Shown here in pieces: positions 18,152 to 27,933 of a stretch of 64,000 nucleotides of DNA. Location: positions 2,357,260 through 2,421,259 of the forward strand of contig NZ_CP041690.1 in assembly GCF_008000755.1 (NCBI RefSeq), given 5' to 3'. Each line of letters opens with the position of its first letter. Within the stretch, counting starts at the first letter, position 1. The notes under the pieces are model-generated. The model did not search any database. It was not told where the DNA came from and saw nothing but the letters and a program-made list of their open reading frames with translations. A program made the translations under genes and the position numbers. The DNA is from Youhaiella tibetensis. GTDB lineage: Bacteria; Pseudomonadota; Alphaproteobacteria; Rhizobiales; Devosiaceae.

Positions 18152-19012
18152 TTATTCAACGCCGCGCGCGACCCGGGCGATTTCCTTCTCGACCATGCGC
18201 TCGACGATGGTCGGCAGGTTCTCGTCCAGCCACTCCTTGAGCATGGGCCGCAGCATTTCACGCATCATGGATTCGACCGTGACGCCCTGGTTGCCGAGCG
18301 GGAGAGGATTGAGGCGCGAGAACGAGGAGCGCACGACTGCTTCCGTGGTGGGTTCGAGAAGTTGTTTGGCAAGGTCCGCCGAGAGCGTCGGATCCGGCAG
18401 CGGCGCCGCGGCCGGTGCGGAGGGAGCCTCGAAGCTCGGAATGTCGAAGGCGGGAGTTTCCAAGGCAGCGCTCGATTGGGGCATGACGTCTTCCATCCTG
18501 AAGTCTTCGGTTGCGGCGGGGTCAGCCTGCTCGGCCTCGCTCACGAAGGCCGCGTCGGCCTCCGTCTCCGTCTGCTCGGGCTCGAAGGCCACGTCGTCCG
18601 GATCGACCAGTTCGGGCATCGCCGGCACCGCTTCGCTGGCGCCGACTTCGGCAAGCAGCGCTTCCACCGAAAAGTCCGGCTCCTCCGCTTCGGCGCTCGC
18701 GGCTTCGGCGGCTGGCTCCTCGCCCATCTCACCCAGGATCTGGGCGGCAGACAACGTCAGCGGCTCGCTCTCGTCTTCCTCGTCCGCGTCACCGGGGATG
18801 TCGAACGAAATCGGCTCGGCCGGAGCGCGCAGGGGCGTCGGGGCTACCTCTTCCGTCACGGCTGCCGGCTTGGCAGTCATCGGCCCCTCGGAATTGACCG
18901 CCTGGAATGCGGGCCGGCGCGTGGTGACCGCAGCGTCGTCGTCCGCGATGATCTGTCGGATGGACGAGAGAATTTCGTCCATCGAGGGTTCCTTGGGCGC
19001 GGGCTTGTTCAT
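18152..19012 (-). CDS. popZ: Cell-pole organizing protein PopZ / DUF2497 family
   Basis: PopZ forms polar condensates that anchor the chromosome centromere and recruit cell-cycle regulators in alphaproteobacteria. The 286-residue protein shows the family architecture: an N-terminal helix with PSMDEILSSIRQIIADDD, a long acidic Pro/Ala/Glu-rich disordered middle, and a C-terminal oligomerisation region (MLRPMLKEWLDENLPTIVER and MVEKEIARVARG). I chose the ATG at 19012 because it gives the usual MxKPAPKEPSMDEI N-terminus and has AGTGAGG upstream. It lies directly upstream of valS, the usual context. Confidence 0.88.
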   Translation of the reverse strand: MNKPAPKEPSMDEILSSIRQIIADDDAAVTTRRPAFQAVNSEGPMTAKPAAVTEEVAPTPLRAPAEPISFDIPGDADEEDESEPLTLSAAQILGEMGEEPAAEAASAEAEEPDFSVEALLAEVGASEAVPAMPELVDPDDVAFEPEQTETEADAAFVSEAEQADPAATEDFRMEDVMPQSSAALETPAFDIPSFEAPSAPAAAPLPDPTLSADLAKQLLEPTTEAVVRSSFSRLNPLPLGNQGVTVESMMREMLRPMLKEWLDENLPTIVERMVEKEIARVARGVE

Positions 19013-19140
19013 GCGGGGCCTCACTGCCTGCCGGATACCGCCCGGCAGCAATAGTTGTGATTCGTTCATTTACCTTAGACCCGCGAGCGCCCCATTTGAA
19101 CTGAAGCCATTGGCGTCAAAGCGGTCTTCCACGAAAAGTT

Positions 19141-19168
19141 GAGCCCGGCGCCTTGCGGGGCCGGGCTC
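19141..19168 (-). terminator. Rho-independent terminator of tolC
   Basis: GAGCCCGGC (19141-19149) and GCCGGGCTC (19160-19168) form a perfect 9-bp stem. On the minus strand it is followed by AACTTTTCG, and it lies 28 bases past the tolC stop. Confidence 0.75.
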
Positions 19169-19196
19169 GAATTTCCCTGGAACTGTAAGCGGATGC

Positions 19197-20555
19197 TTAC
19201 TCGGCGATGGCGCGCAGGTCCTGCCAGACGTCCTCGACCGTGGCGATGTAGCCGTCGGCCGACTTGATCTTGACCGGGAGCTTGAGGTCCTGGGCCGAGA
19301 GCTTGCCGGTAGCCGAGACCAGCGCGAACGAGGCGATCACGCGGCTGGAGGTGGCGCTGATCAGCGCCTCGCGGGCCTGCGTCACCTGCGACTGCGCATT
19401 GAGCACGTCCAGCGTGGTCGACTGGCCGACATCGCGCGACTGCACCGTGGCGTCGAGCGCCAGGCTCGCCGCATTGAGCGCCTGCTGAGCAGAGTCGATC
19501 TGCGCCACGGCGTTCTGGAGCGTCGCCCAGGAGGTGACGACCGCCTCGCGAACCTGGTCACGGGTGACCTGGGAGTCGAACTCGCTCTTCATCTGGCCGA
19601 GATTGGCCTTGCGGACCGAGGCGCCGAGCGCACCGCCCGAGTAGAGCGGAATGGTCAGCGACAGGCCGAGCGAACCGCTGATGGTGTTGGTGCCGTTGCT
19701 GTTGGAGAAGGTTTCGGCGGTGCCGATCTTGCCGATCAGCCCGAGCGTCGGGCCAAATGCGGCGCGCGCCTGGTCCGAGCCGGACTGCGCGGCGCGGATG
19801 GCCGCCTTCGCCGAGAGGATCGCCGGGTGATAGACCTCGGAGAGCGAGGTCGCCTCTTCCACCGACTTGGGCAGCATGCCCTTGAAGCTGAAATCCTGCG
19901 TCAGGTTGCGCGGCTTGTGGCCGACCCAGCGTTCATAGCTGGCCTGGCTGCTCTGCAGGTTCGCGATAGCCGCCTGGTAGGAAGCCACGCCAGTCGCCAG
20001 GCTCGTCTGGGCCTGCGACACGTCGAGCTTGGTGCCCTCGCCGATATCGAGACGGTCCTGGGACGATTTGACCTGCGCCTGCAGGAATTTGACGTTGTCC
20101 GAGCGCAGCTGGACGAGCTGGGAATCGCGGATCACGCCCATATAGGCCTGTACCACCGAGAGCAGCACGTTCTGCTCGGCATTGCGCAGCGCCTGCGCCG
20201 AAACCTCGGTCAGCGCCCGCGCCTGCTCCACCGCCGCATCGGTGCGGCCGTTGTCGAACAGGGTCTGGTTGTAGCTGAGCCCGAGCGAAGCCGTATCGGT
20301 CTGCGCAAAGCTCCCAGTCCGGTTGTCGAAGCTGTGCGTCAGGTCCAGTCCCATGCCCACGGTCGGCAGCTTGCCGGCCTTTGCCGACACGATACCTTCT
20401 GCGGTCGATTTGACCGCCAGCAGCGCCGAACTGATATTGGGGTTGTTGTTGTACGCAGCAGTAAGCGCCTCGCGCAACGACTCAGCCTGTACGCTCACAG
20501 GAGCCGCAGCCACGAAAAGCGCCAACGCGCTCACACACAAAGTCCGAAAATTCAT
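19197..20555 (-). CDS. tolC: TolC-family outer-membrane channel protein
   Basis: TolC proteins form trimeric outer-membrane/periplasmic conduits for drug efflux and type I secretion. The 452-residue product has a cleavable signal peptide (MNFRTLCVSALALFVAAAPV, then AxA near residue 24), and two OEP repeats with typical motifs: SLREALTAAYNNNP, RYxxG-equivalent DIGEGTKLDVSQAQ and DVGQSTTLDVLNAQ. Start at 20555 is set by the signal peptide. It neighbours pcm, a common alphaproteobacterial arrangement, and is distinct from the second TolC-like gene at 56878-58305. Confidence 0.92.
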   Translation of the reverse strand: MNFRTLCVSALALFVAAAPVSVQAESLREALTAAYNNNPNISSALLAVKSTAEGIVSAKAGKLPTVGMGLDLTHSFDNRTGSFAQTDTASLGLSYNQTLFDNGRTDAAVEQARALTEVSAQALRNAEQNVLLSVVQAYMGVIRDSQLVQLRSDNVKFLQAQVKSSQDRLDIGEGTKLDVSQAQTSLATGVASYQAAIANLQSSQASYERWVGHKPRNLTQDFSFKGMLPKSVEEATSLSEVYHPAILSAKAAIRAAQSGSDQARAAFGPTLGLIGKIGTAETFSNSNGTNTISGSLGLSLTIPLYSGGALGASVRKANLGQMKSEFDSQVTRDQVREAVVTSWATLQNAVAQIDSAQQALNAASLALDATVQSRDVGQSTTLDVLNAQSQVTQAREALISATSSRVIASFALVSATGKLSAQDLKLPVKIKSADGYIATVEDVWQDLRAIAE

Positions 20556-20595
20556 TACCCACGCCTCCAGCCCGGGGACAGTATGCCCGGCACAT

Positions 20596-20623
20596 GGGAT
20601 TGCCAATCAGATTAGGCAATCCC
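20596..20623. promoter_or_regulatory. Inverted repeat in the tolC leader
   Basis: GGGATTGCC (20596-20604) and GGCAATCCC (20615-20623) form a perfect 9-base inverted repeat with a 10-base spacer, 41 bases upstream of the tolC start. No T-run follows on the minus strand, so a protein-binding operator or 5'-leader hairpin is more likely than a pcm terminator. The regulator is unknown. Confidence 0.45.
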
Positions 20624-20716
20624 TACAGAATATTAATGTCAAAAGTCCTAACCCCGTGTTGGTCGCGCAACACTGGCGGACCACGGGTCAGTTTCTCCCA
20701 AACGCCATCAAAAAGC

Positions 20717-21379
20717 CTAAAACACGAATTGTTCCGGGGCCTTAGCCACCGGAAGCGGCGGAATGCTGGTATTGAACTCGGCGCGCGATGCTATGTCTTT
20801 GCCCACCTTGACGAAAACATGGGCAGTCCCGGTAAGGCCTTCCTGCACCAGGGCGATCAGCCGACCGCCGTCCCGAAGCGCCAAAAACGCCGATTCGGGC
20901 ACATTGCGCACCGCGCCTTCCAGGATCACCACATCGAAATGGCCCTGCCCCTTGATCGGGGCATCAAGGCCCGCCTCGACCACCGAGGCGTTCTCGATGC
21001 CGAGTGATTGCAGGTTGTCACGTGCCTTGACCGCCAGGTCGGCGTCAGGCTCGACGCCAACCACCTCGCGGGCGAGGCCCGCGAGGACGGCGGTCGAATA
21101 TCCCGTACCAGCCCCGATATCCAGGACGCGCTCTGTCTCCTGGATGTCGGCAAGCTGCACGAGCTTGGCGAACGGCGCTGGAGCCGCAAGATACCTTGGC
21201 GCCGAAGCCTCGGTCAGTGGAATAGCCTCATCGATGTAGGCCAGCTCGCGCCGGCTCTCCGGCACGAACCGCTCCCGCGGCACGCTCAGCAGCACGGCCA
21301 GCAGCCGCCGCTCGGTCACGTTGCAGGTGCGCACCTGGTTGTCCACCATCACGGCTCGCGCGCGATCGAAATCCACCAT
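20717..21379 (-). CDS. pcm: Protein-L-isoaspartate O-methyltransferase family protein
   Basis: PIMT methylates isoaspartyl residues in aged proteins using S-adenosylmethionine. The 220-residue product has the SAM-binding motif VLDIGAGTGYSTAVLA, the post-I acidic residue in VVGVEPDADLA, and motif II FDVVILEGAV. The N-terminus (MVDFDRARAVMVDNQVRTC) matches the alphaproteobacterial variant that sits next to tolC. This variant lacks some residues of classical Pcm, so repair activity is likely but not assured. The start at 21379 is preferred over one three codons upstream. Confidence 0.82.
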   Translation of the reverse strand: MVDFDRARAVMVDNQVRTCNVTERRLLAVLLSVPRERFVPESRRELAYIDEAIPLTEASAPRYLAAPAPFAKLVQLADIQETERVLDIGAGTGYSTAVLAGLAREVVGVEPDADLAVKARDNLQSLGIENASVVEAGLDAPIKGQGHFDVVILEGAVRNVPESAFLALRDGGRLIALVQEGLTGTAHVFVKVGKDIASRAEFNTSIPPLPVAKAPEQFVF

Positions 21380-21456
21380 CGGCCTCAACTCTCCGGTTCG
21401 GCAATCGTTAACCCGTGATTAGCCTTGCGCCGGTTGCCGTTCAAGAGGCCGGCGCA

Positions 21457-24400
21457 CTACTTCCGGCGCAGCAGCCAGCTACGCACTTCGAAGGGCATGA
21501 GGTCGGCCGGCGCGTTACGCTCCTGCGGCTCCTCGAGTAGCGTGATCGTCTTGTCCCCGGTCCAGCCCTCGGGCAGCCCGAAGCCGAACTCGCCGCGCCC
21601 GCCGCGCGGTTCGTAGACGCGCAGCACCAGCCCTTCCCCATCCTCGGCCGGCTTGAGCCCCGAGATCGCCGCCGGGATCCCGCGCACCGCGATGGGCGTC
21701 ACCACGCCGGCCGCCAGGCCCGAAGCCCGCTGCGCCAGCAGGGGCTGGTTGAGGTCTTCTGCCTCTTCGCGCACCCATCCGCTCGCCCAGTCCCCGGCAT
21801 GGGGCATCAGCGAATAGATAAAGCTCTGCTCGCCCTCGTCGGCCATCGGGTCGGGATAGATCGGCGAGCGCATGAGGCTCAGCCCCAGCACGTTCCCGCG
21901 CACCGAATGCCCGTATTTGGCGTTGTTCAGCACGGCCAGGCCGAAGTCCGGCTCGCTCAGGTCCGCGAACCGGTGCGCCGGCACTTCGAACCGCGCCTGG
22001 TCCCAGGACGTATTGGTGTGGGTCGAGCGGCGCACCACGCCATAGGCGCATTCGAACGTGGCGAAGTCCGAGCGCACCGCCGCCGGCGTTACCGCCCGCA
22101 GGAAGGTCCGGCGGTCGTGCCAGTCGATTTCGGTCTCGATGTCCAGTCGCACGCCGTTGGCCGCCAGCGAATAGGTCTGGGTGACCCGTGAGTCCCTGAA
22201 GCGCTTGACGATGCGGATGGCCCCGCGATGCGGCCCGGCCTCCACTACGTCCACGCTCTCCACCTCGGTCAGTTCTTCGCCGACCTCGGCATAATCCTCG
22301 TCGACATCCCAGGCGTCCCAGTTGCGCGGCTTGTCATGGGTATAGACCCAGAGCTGGTTGCCACGATCGCTCAGCGCCTCGCGGCCGGTGTCCTTGTGCA
22401 CCAGGCTCGTGATCGTGCCATCGGCGCCGATCGTCGCCCGCAGATGGGCGTTTTCCAGTTTATCGGTCTGAACGACCAGCCCGCCCGCGGGCGCAAGGCC
22501 TGCATGGTCGAGCACAGCCACCCCCAGCGGCGGGATCGTGCCTTCGCCGGTCACCAACGAGCCGTCCTCGAGCGTGAAGCGGATGGCGCGCTCGGAGAGC
22601 GAGGGATTGGCGACCACGATCGCATCGGCGACCGTCCCCTTTGCGAGTTGACCGGCAATACGCCCGAGCGCCGATTTCTGTTCTTCCTGCGCCTGGCCGA
22701 TCACCTCTTCCAGTTCCGCCTTGGCCTCGGCATTGATCTCGGCAATGCCCGAACCCGGCAGGATGTCGTGGAATTCGTTCTTGAGCACCGGATGCCAGAG
22801 CGTTTCGAGGCTTTTGGGCTGCTCCCCACCCAGGAGCGCAGCAAGCGAGCCCAGCGTTTCCGCGGTGATCAGTGCCCGCTCGGCATGGCGATGCGCCCGC
22901 TTGACGTGGCTCTGGCTGGTCAGGGTCGCCCGATGCAGTTCGAGATAGATTTCGCCCGCCCACGTCGGCACGCCCACGGAATTGGCGGTCTTTTGCGCGC
23001 CCTCGAAGAACGCGGAAACCTTGCCCCAACGCGCCTGCGGGAGCGCCGGAAAATCCACCAGCTGTTCGGCCCGGCGGACCATTTCCGGGTTCACCCCACC
23101 GCCGCCATCGCCATATCCGACTGCCAGCAGCGTCTGGTCGTGCCGTGTCTTGCCGCGGAAATTCTGCCAGGTGTGCAGGTAAGTCGAGGGCCGCACGATC
23201 CCGTTATAGCCCTCCCACGGGTTCTCGAACGTGTGCGCGAGCACCCGGCTGCCGTCGAGTCCTTCCCACCAGAAAAGGTCGTAGGGGAATTTGTTGGTCT
23301 CGTTCCAGTTCACCTTGATGGTGAAGAAGTTCTCGATACCCCCCTGCCGCAGCAGTTGCGGCAGCGCACCCGAGAAGCCGAAGCAGTCCGGCAGCCAGCA
23401 CACCGTGTGCCGCACCCCGAACGTGCGCTCGAAATAGCGTTGTCCGTAAAGGATCTGTCGCGCCAGGCTTTCCCCGGTCGGCATGTTCGTATCGGGCTCG
23501 ACCCACATCCCGCCGATGGTTTCCCACTCGCCGGATTTGACCCTGGCCTTGATCGCCTCGAGCGCATCCGGATCGTCCCGCTCCAGTTGGTCGTAATAGG
23601 CCGCGGTCGACTGATTGAACCGGAAGTCCCCGCTGTCTTCCATCAGCGAGAGAGCCGTATGGAACGTCCGGCGCACCTTGCGACGGGTTTCGCCATAGGG
23701 CCAGAGCCAGGCCAGGTCGATATGGGCGTGCCCGGTCATCACGATCTCGCCCTGCGGCGGATAGCGCTTCTGGAGCGCCCGCAGCGTATCGACCAATTGC
23801 CCATGCGCAGCGCGGACGGAAGCACGATGTTCCTCGTCCAGTCCGGCCGGCGCCGTCTTGAGTTCGGGCAGTTCCCAGATCTTCTGCTGCTGCGGCAAAG
23901 GGGCGGTGCGCGCCACGTAGTCGGCCGAAGCCGACGGCCACACCAGGCTGCGCAGCGCCGTCTCCGCCGCTGTCAGGAGATGCGGCACCACCTCATGATC
24001 ACCAAGCACTTCAATGGCTTCGGCCACCTGGGTGATCAACAGGCTGAAGGCGTCTAGGTCCACGTCCACCCAGATGAGCCGCGCTTCGTTCAGCACGGGG
24101 TGGCGCACCGGCTCGCCGAACGGCAGGCGCGGCACGCTCTGCGTCTCGATGGCGACCTCGCGCCCTTCGACCTTGAACTCGCGGTGATAGGGATCGAGCC
24201 CGTAGCGCACCGTACGCCCGCCCGCGAACGTCAGCGAAAGCAGGCTCTCCCCGCCCACGTCGAGCCTCAGTATGGTTTCTTCGAGCGGCCACACCGCCGG
24301 CACCTGGGCCGACGCCGTCAGCGCCACCGGACCGTTGCGATGCGGCCAGCCTTCCCCCAGGGCAAGCGGCTGCCCATCGAAAGTCCACTTCTCGATCGGC

Positions 24401-24483
24401 AGCGCCGCGCGCTCGCGCCACATCGGCAACTCGGCTAGGCGGGTCTTCAACCGGTCCAGACGCTGGGCGGAAGTGAGAGACAT
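21457..24483 (-). CDS. GH38 alpha-mannosidase
   Basis: This 1008-residue enzyme is predicted to hydrolyse alpha-mannosides. The GH38 catalytic domain starts near residue 247 with GHAHIDLAWLWPYGETRRK (zinc ligands His and Asp) and contains the nucleophile Asp in WLPDCFGFSGALPQLL. A central three-helix domain and C-terminal beta-sandwich domains follow, ending with FEVRSWLLRRK as in GH38 enzymes. No signal peptide is visible, so it acts in the cytoplasm on imported oligosaccharides. It is the last gene of the binding protein-permease-ATPase-PHP operon, 20 bases downstream of the PHP gene. Confidence 0.92.
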   Translation of the reverse strand: MSLTSAQRLDRLKTRLAELPMWRERAALPIEKWTFDGQPLALGEGWPHRNGPVALTASAQVPAVWPLEETILRLDVGGESLLSLTFAGGRTVRYGLDPYHREFKVEGREVAIETQSVPRLPFGEPVRHPVLNEARLIWVDVDLDAFSLLITQVAEAIEVLGDHEVVPHLLTAAETALRSLVWPSASADYVARTAPLPQQQKIWELPELKTAPAGLDEEHRASVRAAHGQLVDTLRALQKRYPPQGEIVMTGHAHIDLAWLWPYGETRRKVRRTFHTALSLMEDSGDFRFNQSTAAYYDQLERDDPDALEAIKARVKSGEWETIGGMWVEPDTNMPTGESLARQILYGQRYFERTFGVRHTVCWLPDCFGFSGALPQLLRQGGIENFFTIKVNWNETNKFPYDLFWWEGLDGSRVLAHTFENPWEGYNGIVRPSTYLHTWQNFRGKTRHDQTLLAVGYGDGGGGVNPEMVRRAEQLVDFPALPQARWGKVSAFFEGAQKTANSVGVPTWAGEIYLELHRATLTSQSHVKRAHRHAERALITAETLGSLAALLGGEQPKSLETLWHPVLKNEFHDILPGSGIAEINAEAKAELEEVIGQAQEEQKSALGRIAGQLAKGTVADAIVVANPSLSERAIRFTLEDGSLVTGEGTIPPLGVAVLDHAGLAPAGGLVVQTDKLENAHLRATIGADGTITSLVHKDTGREALSDRGNQLWVYTHDKPRNWDAWDVDEDYAEVGEELTEVESVDVVEAGPHRGAIRIVKRFRDSRVTQTYSLAANGVRLDIETEIDWHDRRTFLRAVTPAAVRSDFATFECAYGVVRRSTHTNTSWDQARFEVPAHRFADLSEPDFGLAVLNNAKYGHSVRGNVLGLSLMRSPIYPDPMADEGEQSFIYSLMPHAGDWASGWVREEAEDLNQPLLAQRASGLAAGVVTPIAVRGIPAAISGLKPAEDGEGLVLRVYEPRGGRGEFGFGLPEGWTGDKTITLLEEPQERNAPADLMPFEVRSWLLRRK

Positions 24484-24503
24484 TTCGTAAGTCCTGGAAA
24501 GGG

Positions 24504-25901
24504 TTAGCTGTTGATGTAAATGGGGTTCGACAAGGCGCGACGGATCGGCTGCCCCTCGAAATCGATGAGGTCGGCATCCGAGATATGCACGCGGGCGCCC
24601 TGAGTCTCAGCAAAAATCCGGTCGTGGCTGGCCACGGCCACGATTTCGGCCCGCAAGAACATCGAGGGTATTCCCCGATAGCTTCCCACCCAATCCTCGC
24701 TCCCGATGATCTCTTCGGCCAATGTCCCCGTGGCATCGACCCAGACCAGCCGGTCGCCCGCCGCGTCACGCACTTCGGCCTTCGCCTCGATCGCGCCCGC
24801 CGGCACCGCGCCGCCCATAGGCGTCTCGCCGATGGTGATCGCCAGGTGCGGACCTGTCGGGCTTTCGGTCACGTAGCCCCTGCCCGCCTTCATGGCGGCC
24901 AGAATCGCGTCTTCCGAGAGCTCGGGCAACTCCAGCACGGTGGTGGGACGCCCCACCACGAACGGTCCTTCCGGCATCAGCCGGTCCGGCTGGTGGAAGT
25001 CGCTACCCCCGATGGCCGAAATGCGCAGCCCCGAGGCCAGCCGCTGCTGGTAGCGCGCCAGCGAGATCCAGTTATAGGCAAGCCAGGCGGTCTGCCACAC
25101 TTCCTGCAGGTCGGCCTGTGGTAGTTCGTAGTCCCAGGGGATGGTCGGCTTGTCGTGGTTGATCGAAAGCAGCCCACCGCGCTTGTGCACGGCATCCGCC
25201 AGCACGTGCGCGTGCTCCGGCCGGGTCATGCGGAAATCGATCCAGTCGTCCACGCCGAAGACATTGGCGTGCCCGGTGGCCGTGGTCACCTCCATGCCCC
25301 GCACGAACACCAGGTCCGGCGAGGAATGCGGATGGAAATAGCGCCGCTGCGTAATGGTGTTGTGGTCGGCAACCGCCAGGAAGTCGAGCCCGGCCTGCTT
25401 TGCGGCCGCGTGAAGCAGTTCCGGCGCCCCGCGCGCGTCCGAATGATGAGTGTGGGTGTGCAGGTCGCCGCGATACCATCCGGCGCCCGGCCGGACGGGG
25501 TAGGTCCGCTCGGGCTGCCCCACCAGCGGGCGCGGCGCATCATCGAGCGCATAGGTGATCGTCACTTCCGCGCCGGCTTCGGGCACCTTGTAGAGCCCAA
25601 GGATCACCTGCCAGCGCCCCGGCTGGATTTCGCCATGGATATAGCCGGGCGTCGCGTCGTCCCGCGCCACGAAGAACGAGTCCCGCGCCCCGCCGGACCA
25701 GCCGCGAAAGCCTTCCTCGGCCGGGTAGTCGGTGATGCGCGGGTCGAGCACGCCAAGGTCAATCACGCAGTCGTCGGCCTTGGGGTAGCGCATCGACACG
25801 TCGATGCGGCTCGTTCCCTCCGGCACGTCGAACGGGATGTAGAAATAGGGATTGGCGGCCTGGTCGGCGCGGGTGATCTGGATCGTGCGGCTGTGCGACA
25901 T
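24504..25901 (-). CDS. PHP-domain metallohydrolase (CehA/McbA-like)
   Basis: PHP-domain proteins are trinuclear metal phosphoesterases or related hydrolases. The 465-residue protein has an N-terminal beta-rich domain (about 1-150), then the PHP motifs WYRGDLHTHTHHSD, LAVADHNTI and, further on, ISAIGGSDFHQPD. The CehA/McbA group contains this N-terminal domain plus PHP. There is no signal peptide. It sits between the transporter ATPase and the GH38 gene, suggesting it trims a phosphorylated or otherwise substituted glycan, but the substrate is unknown. Confidence 0.8.
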   Translation of the reverse strand: MSHSRTIQITRADQAANPYFYIPFDVPEGTSRIDVSMRYPKADDCVIDLGVLDPRITDYPAEEGFRGWSGGARDSFFVARDDATPGYIHGEIQPGRWQVILGLYKVPEAGAEVTITYALDDAPRPLVGQPERTYPVRPGAGWYRGDLHTHTHHSDARGAPELLHAAAKQAGLDFLAVADHNTITQRRYFHPHSSPDLVFVRGMEVTTATGHANVFGVDDWIDFRMTRPEHAHVLADAVHKRGGLLSINHDKPTIPWDYELPQADLQEVWQTAWLAYNWISLARYQQRLASGLRISAIGGSDFHQPDRLMPEGPFVVGRPTTVLELPELSEDAILAAMKAGRGYVTESPTGPHLAITIGETPMGGAVPAGAIEAKAEVRDAAGDRLVWVDATGTLAEEIIGSEDWVGSYRGIPSMFLRAEIVAVASHDRIFAETQGARVHISDADLIDFEGQPIRRALSNPIYINS

Positions 25902-25987
25902 GGTTCTGGCTCGGTGCGGCGAAAAATCCCTCCGGCCCCGCCGCGGCCGTCAGCGACGCCGCCGGCGCGGAGCCCGAGGGAATGGTC

Positions 25988-27103
25988 TCACTTTAACGGC
26001 TGCTCGTTGTCCAGCGGAATGCGCGCCCCGCCGGCATCGAACAGGTGGGCGTGCTGGGGCTGGAACGAGAAGGTCACGTTCTCGCCCACGGAAATCTCGT
26101 CATCCGTGAAGATGCGCGCCGTGACCCGGCCGCCATCGTTGCGTTCGAACGTCACCAGGCTCTCCGGCCCCATGTTCTCGTTGGCAAAGAGCTTGCCCGA
26201 GATCGTGTTGGTGTCCGAGATCGTGCCGATGGCCAGGTGCTCGGGCCGCACGCCCAGCGTCACCGTCTTGCTGGCCTCGAGCGCCTTGGCGATGCCGTTC
26301 GACATCGGCAGGTCGCGCACGATCAGTCCATGCGCCCGCAATTGCAGCGCCCCATTCTCGATCATGCCCTCGGCCGGCACCAGGTTCATGGGCGGGTTGC
26401 CCACGAAATTGGCCACGAACGTCGTCGCCGGGCGCCGGTAGATCTCGATCGGCGGCGCATATTGCACGATCTTGCCCTTGTCCATCACCGCGATCCGCGT
26501 CGCCAGCGCCATGGCCTCGGCCTGGTCGTGCGTCACATAGACCGCGGTCATGCCCATGTCGCGCTGCAGATGGTTGAGGAAACCGCGCGCCTCGAGGCGC
26601 AGCTTGGCGTCCAGGTTCGAGAGCGGCTCGTCGAACAGATACACCCGGCTCGGATAGACCAGCGCGCGCGCCAGCGACGTACGCTGTTGCTGCCCGCCCG
26701 AAATCTGCGCCGGCAACCGGTTCATCAGGTCGCCGATCTTGAGCACGTCCGCCACTTCCTTGGCCCGCGCATGGCGCTTGTCCACCGGCTCGCCGCGCAC
26801 CTTGAGCGGATAGGCGATATTGTCGGCCAGGTTCATGTGCGGATAGAGCGCGTAGTCCTGGAAGACCATCGAGATCTGCCGATCCTTGGGGTGCAGGTTC
26901 GTAACGTCGTCCCCGCCGATCAGGATCTTGCCCGATGTGGGCGACTCCAGACCCGCGATCATGCGCAGGCTCGTGGTCTTGCCACACCCTGAGGGTCCGA
27001 GCAGGCACACGAACTCGCCATCGCCGATGGAAAGGTCGATCCCCTGCACCGCATTGAAGGTGCCGAAGCTCTTGGTGACTTTCTGGAATTCAACTGAGGC
27101 CAT
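25988..27103 (-). CDS. ugpC: CUT1-family sugar ABC transporter ATPase (UgpC/MalK-like)
   Basis: The 371-residue ATPase energises uptake of oligosaccharides or glycerol phosphates. Walker A is GPSGCGKTT, the signature is ISGGQQQR, Walker B is YLFDEP, and a C-terminal TOBE/OB region ends HAHLFDAGGARI. Start at 27103 (MASVEFQKVTKSF) is 5 bases after the permease stop; the longer open frame upstream is antisense-like noise. Gene symbol indicates family only: substrate is inferred to be a mannose-containing saccharide from the GH38 genes. Confidence 0.9.
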   Translation of the reverse strand: MASVEFQKVTKSFGTFNAVQGIDLSIGDGEFVCLLGPSGCGKTTSLRMIAGLESPTSGKILIGGDDVTNLHPKDRQISMVFQDYALYPHMNLADNIAYPLKVRGEPVDKRHARAKEVADVLKIGDLMNRLPAQISGGQQQRTSLARALVYPSRVYLFDEPLSNLDAKLRLEARGFLNHLQRDMGMTAVYVTHDQAEAMALATRIAVMDKGKIVQYAPPIEIYRRPATTFVANFVGNPPMNLVPAEGMIENGALQLRAHGLIVRDLPMSNGIAKALEASKTVTLGVRPEHLAIGTISDTNTISGKLFANENMGPESLVTFERNDGGRVTARIFTDDEISVGENVTFSFQPQHAHLFDAGGARIPLDNEQPLK

Positions 27104-27108
27104 GAGAC

Positions 27109-27933
27109 TTACGCTTTGATGCCGCCGAAGAACCGGAAGCCAAACCTCCAGCTCACGAACAGGTAAAGGACGATAACGGGGAGCGAGTAGATGAGCGAAT
27201 ACGCCGCCAGCAGGGTAACGATGGGCGTGCCCGCTTCCGAATAGAACGAGTAGATGGCCACCGAAGCCGGCATGACGCTGTCGCTGCGCAAGAGGATGAA
27301 GGGGATGAGAAAGCTCCCCCAGATGTTCACGAACGCCCAGACGACCACCACCACGATGCCCGGCCGGATCACCGGCAGCGCCACATCGAAGAAGGCCTGC
27401 ACCGGCGAGGCCCCGGCCACCATGGCGCTTTCCTCGTAGGTGCGTGGAATGCCGTCGATGAAGTCGCGCAGGATGAACATCGCCGTCGGCAGCAGCCCGC
27501 CGCCGAACACCAGGATCACCGCGATATGGCTGTCGATCAGCCCCATCGAGGAGATGATGAGAAAGATCGGCACCATCGCCGCCGAACCCGACACCACCGA
27601 GGAAAAGAGCAGCAGGATATAGGTCACTGCCCCCTTGCCGGGGATCGACGAGCGCGAGAGCGCATAGGCCGCCAGCGTCGCCGCGAACCCTACCAGCACC
27701 ACCCCGCCCAGCGCTTGGATGAGGCTGTTGAGCAGCGCCCGCATGGCAAAGCCGTTCTCGAACACCGTCATGAAGTTCTGGAACGTGAACGGGTCCGGGA
27801 TCGCAAGCCCCAGCTCCGCCCTGGCGTTGAACGGGGCGAAGATGAACCAGATCAGCGGCAGCGCGAACACCACCCCGATCAGGCACGAGAGGACGGAATA
27901 CCCGACCCGCGTAAAGAACTGGCCGGCGCTCAT
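27109..27933 (-). CDS. CUT1 sugar ABC transporter permease (UgpE/MalG-like)
   Basis: This 274-residue inner-membrane permease has six predicted helices and the EAA loop ESAMVAGASPVQAFFDVALP that couples to the ATPase. It overlaps the upstream permease gene by 4 bases (27930-27933). Together the two permeases form the heterodimeric channel for the binding protein at 29040-30398. Confidence 0.92.
   Translation of the reverse strand: MSAGQFFTRVGYSVLSCLIGVVFALPLIWFIFAPFNARAELGLAIPDPFTFQNFMTVFENGFAMRALLNSLIQALGGVVLVGFAATLAAYALSRSSIPGKGAVTYILLLFSSVVSGSAAMVPIFLIISSMGLIDSHIAVILVFGGGLLPTAMFILRDFIDGIPRTYEESAMVAGASPVQAFFDVALPVIRPGIVVVVVWAFVNIWGSFLIPFILLRSDSVMPASVAIYSFYSEAGTPIVTLLAAYSLIYSLPVIVLYLFVSWRFGFRFFGGIKA

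Noticed and set aside
14878-18240. 1120-residue plus-strand open frame
   Set aside because: It is antisense to valS across almost its whole length, is Arg/His/Leu-rich without any domain motif, and valS on the other strand is unambiguous.
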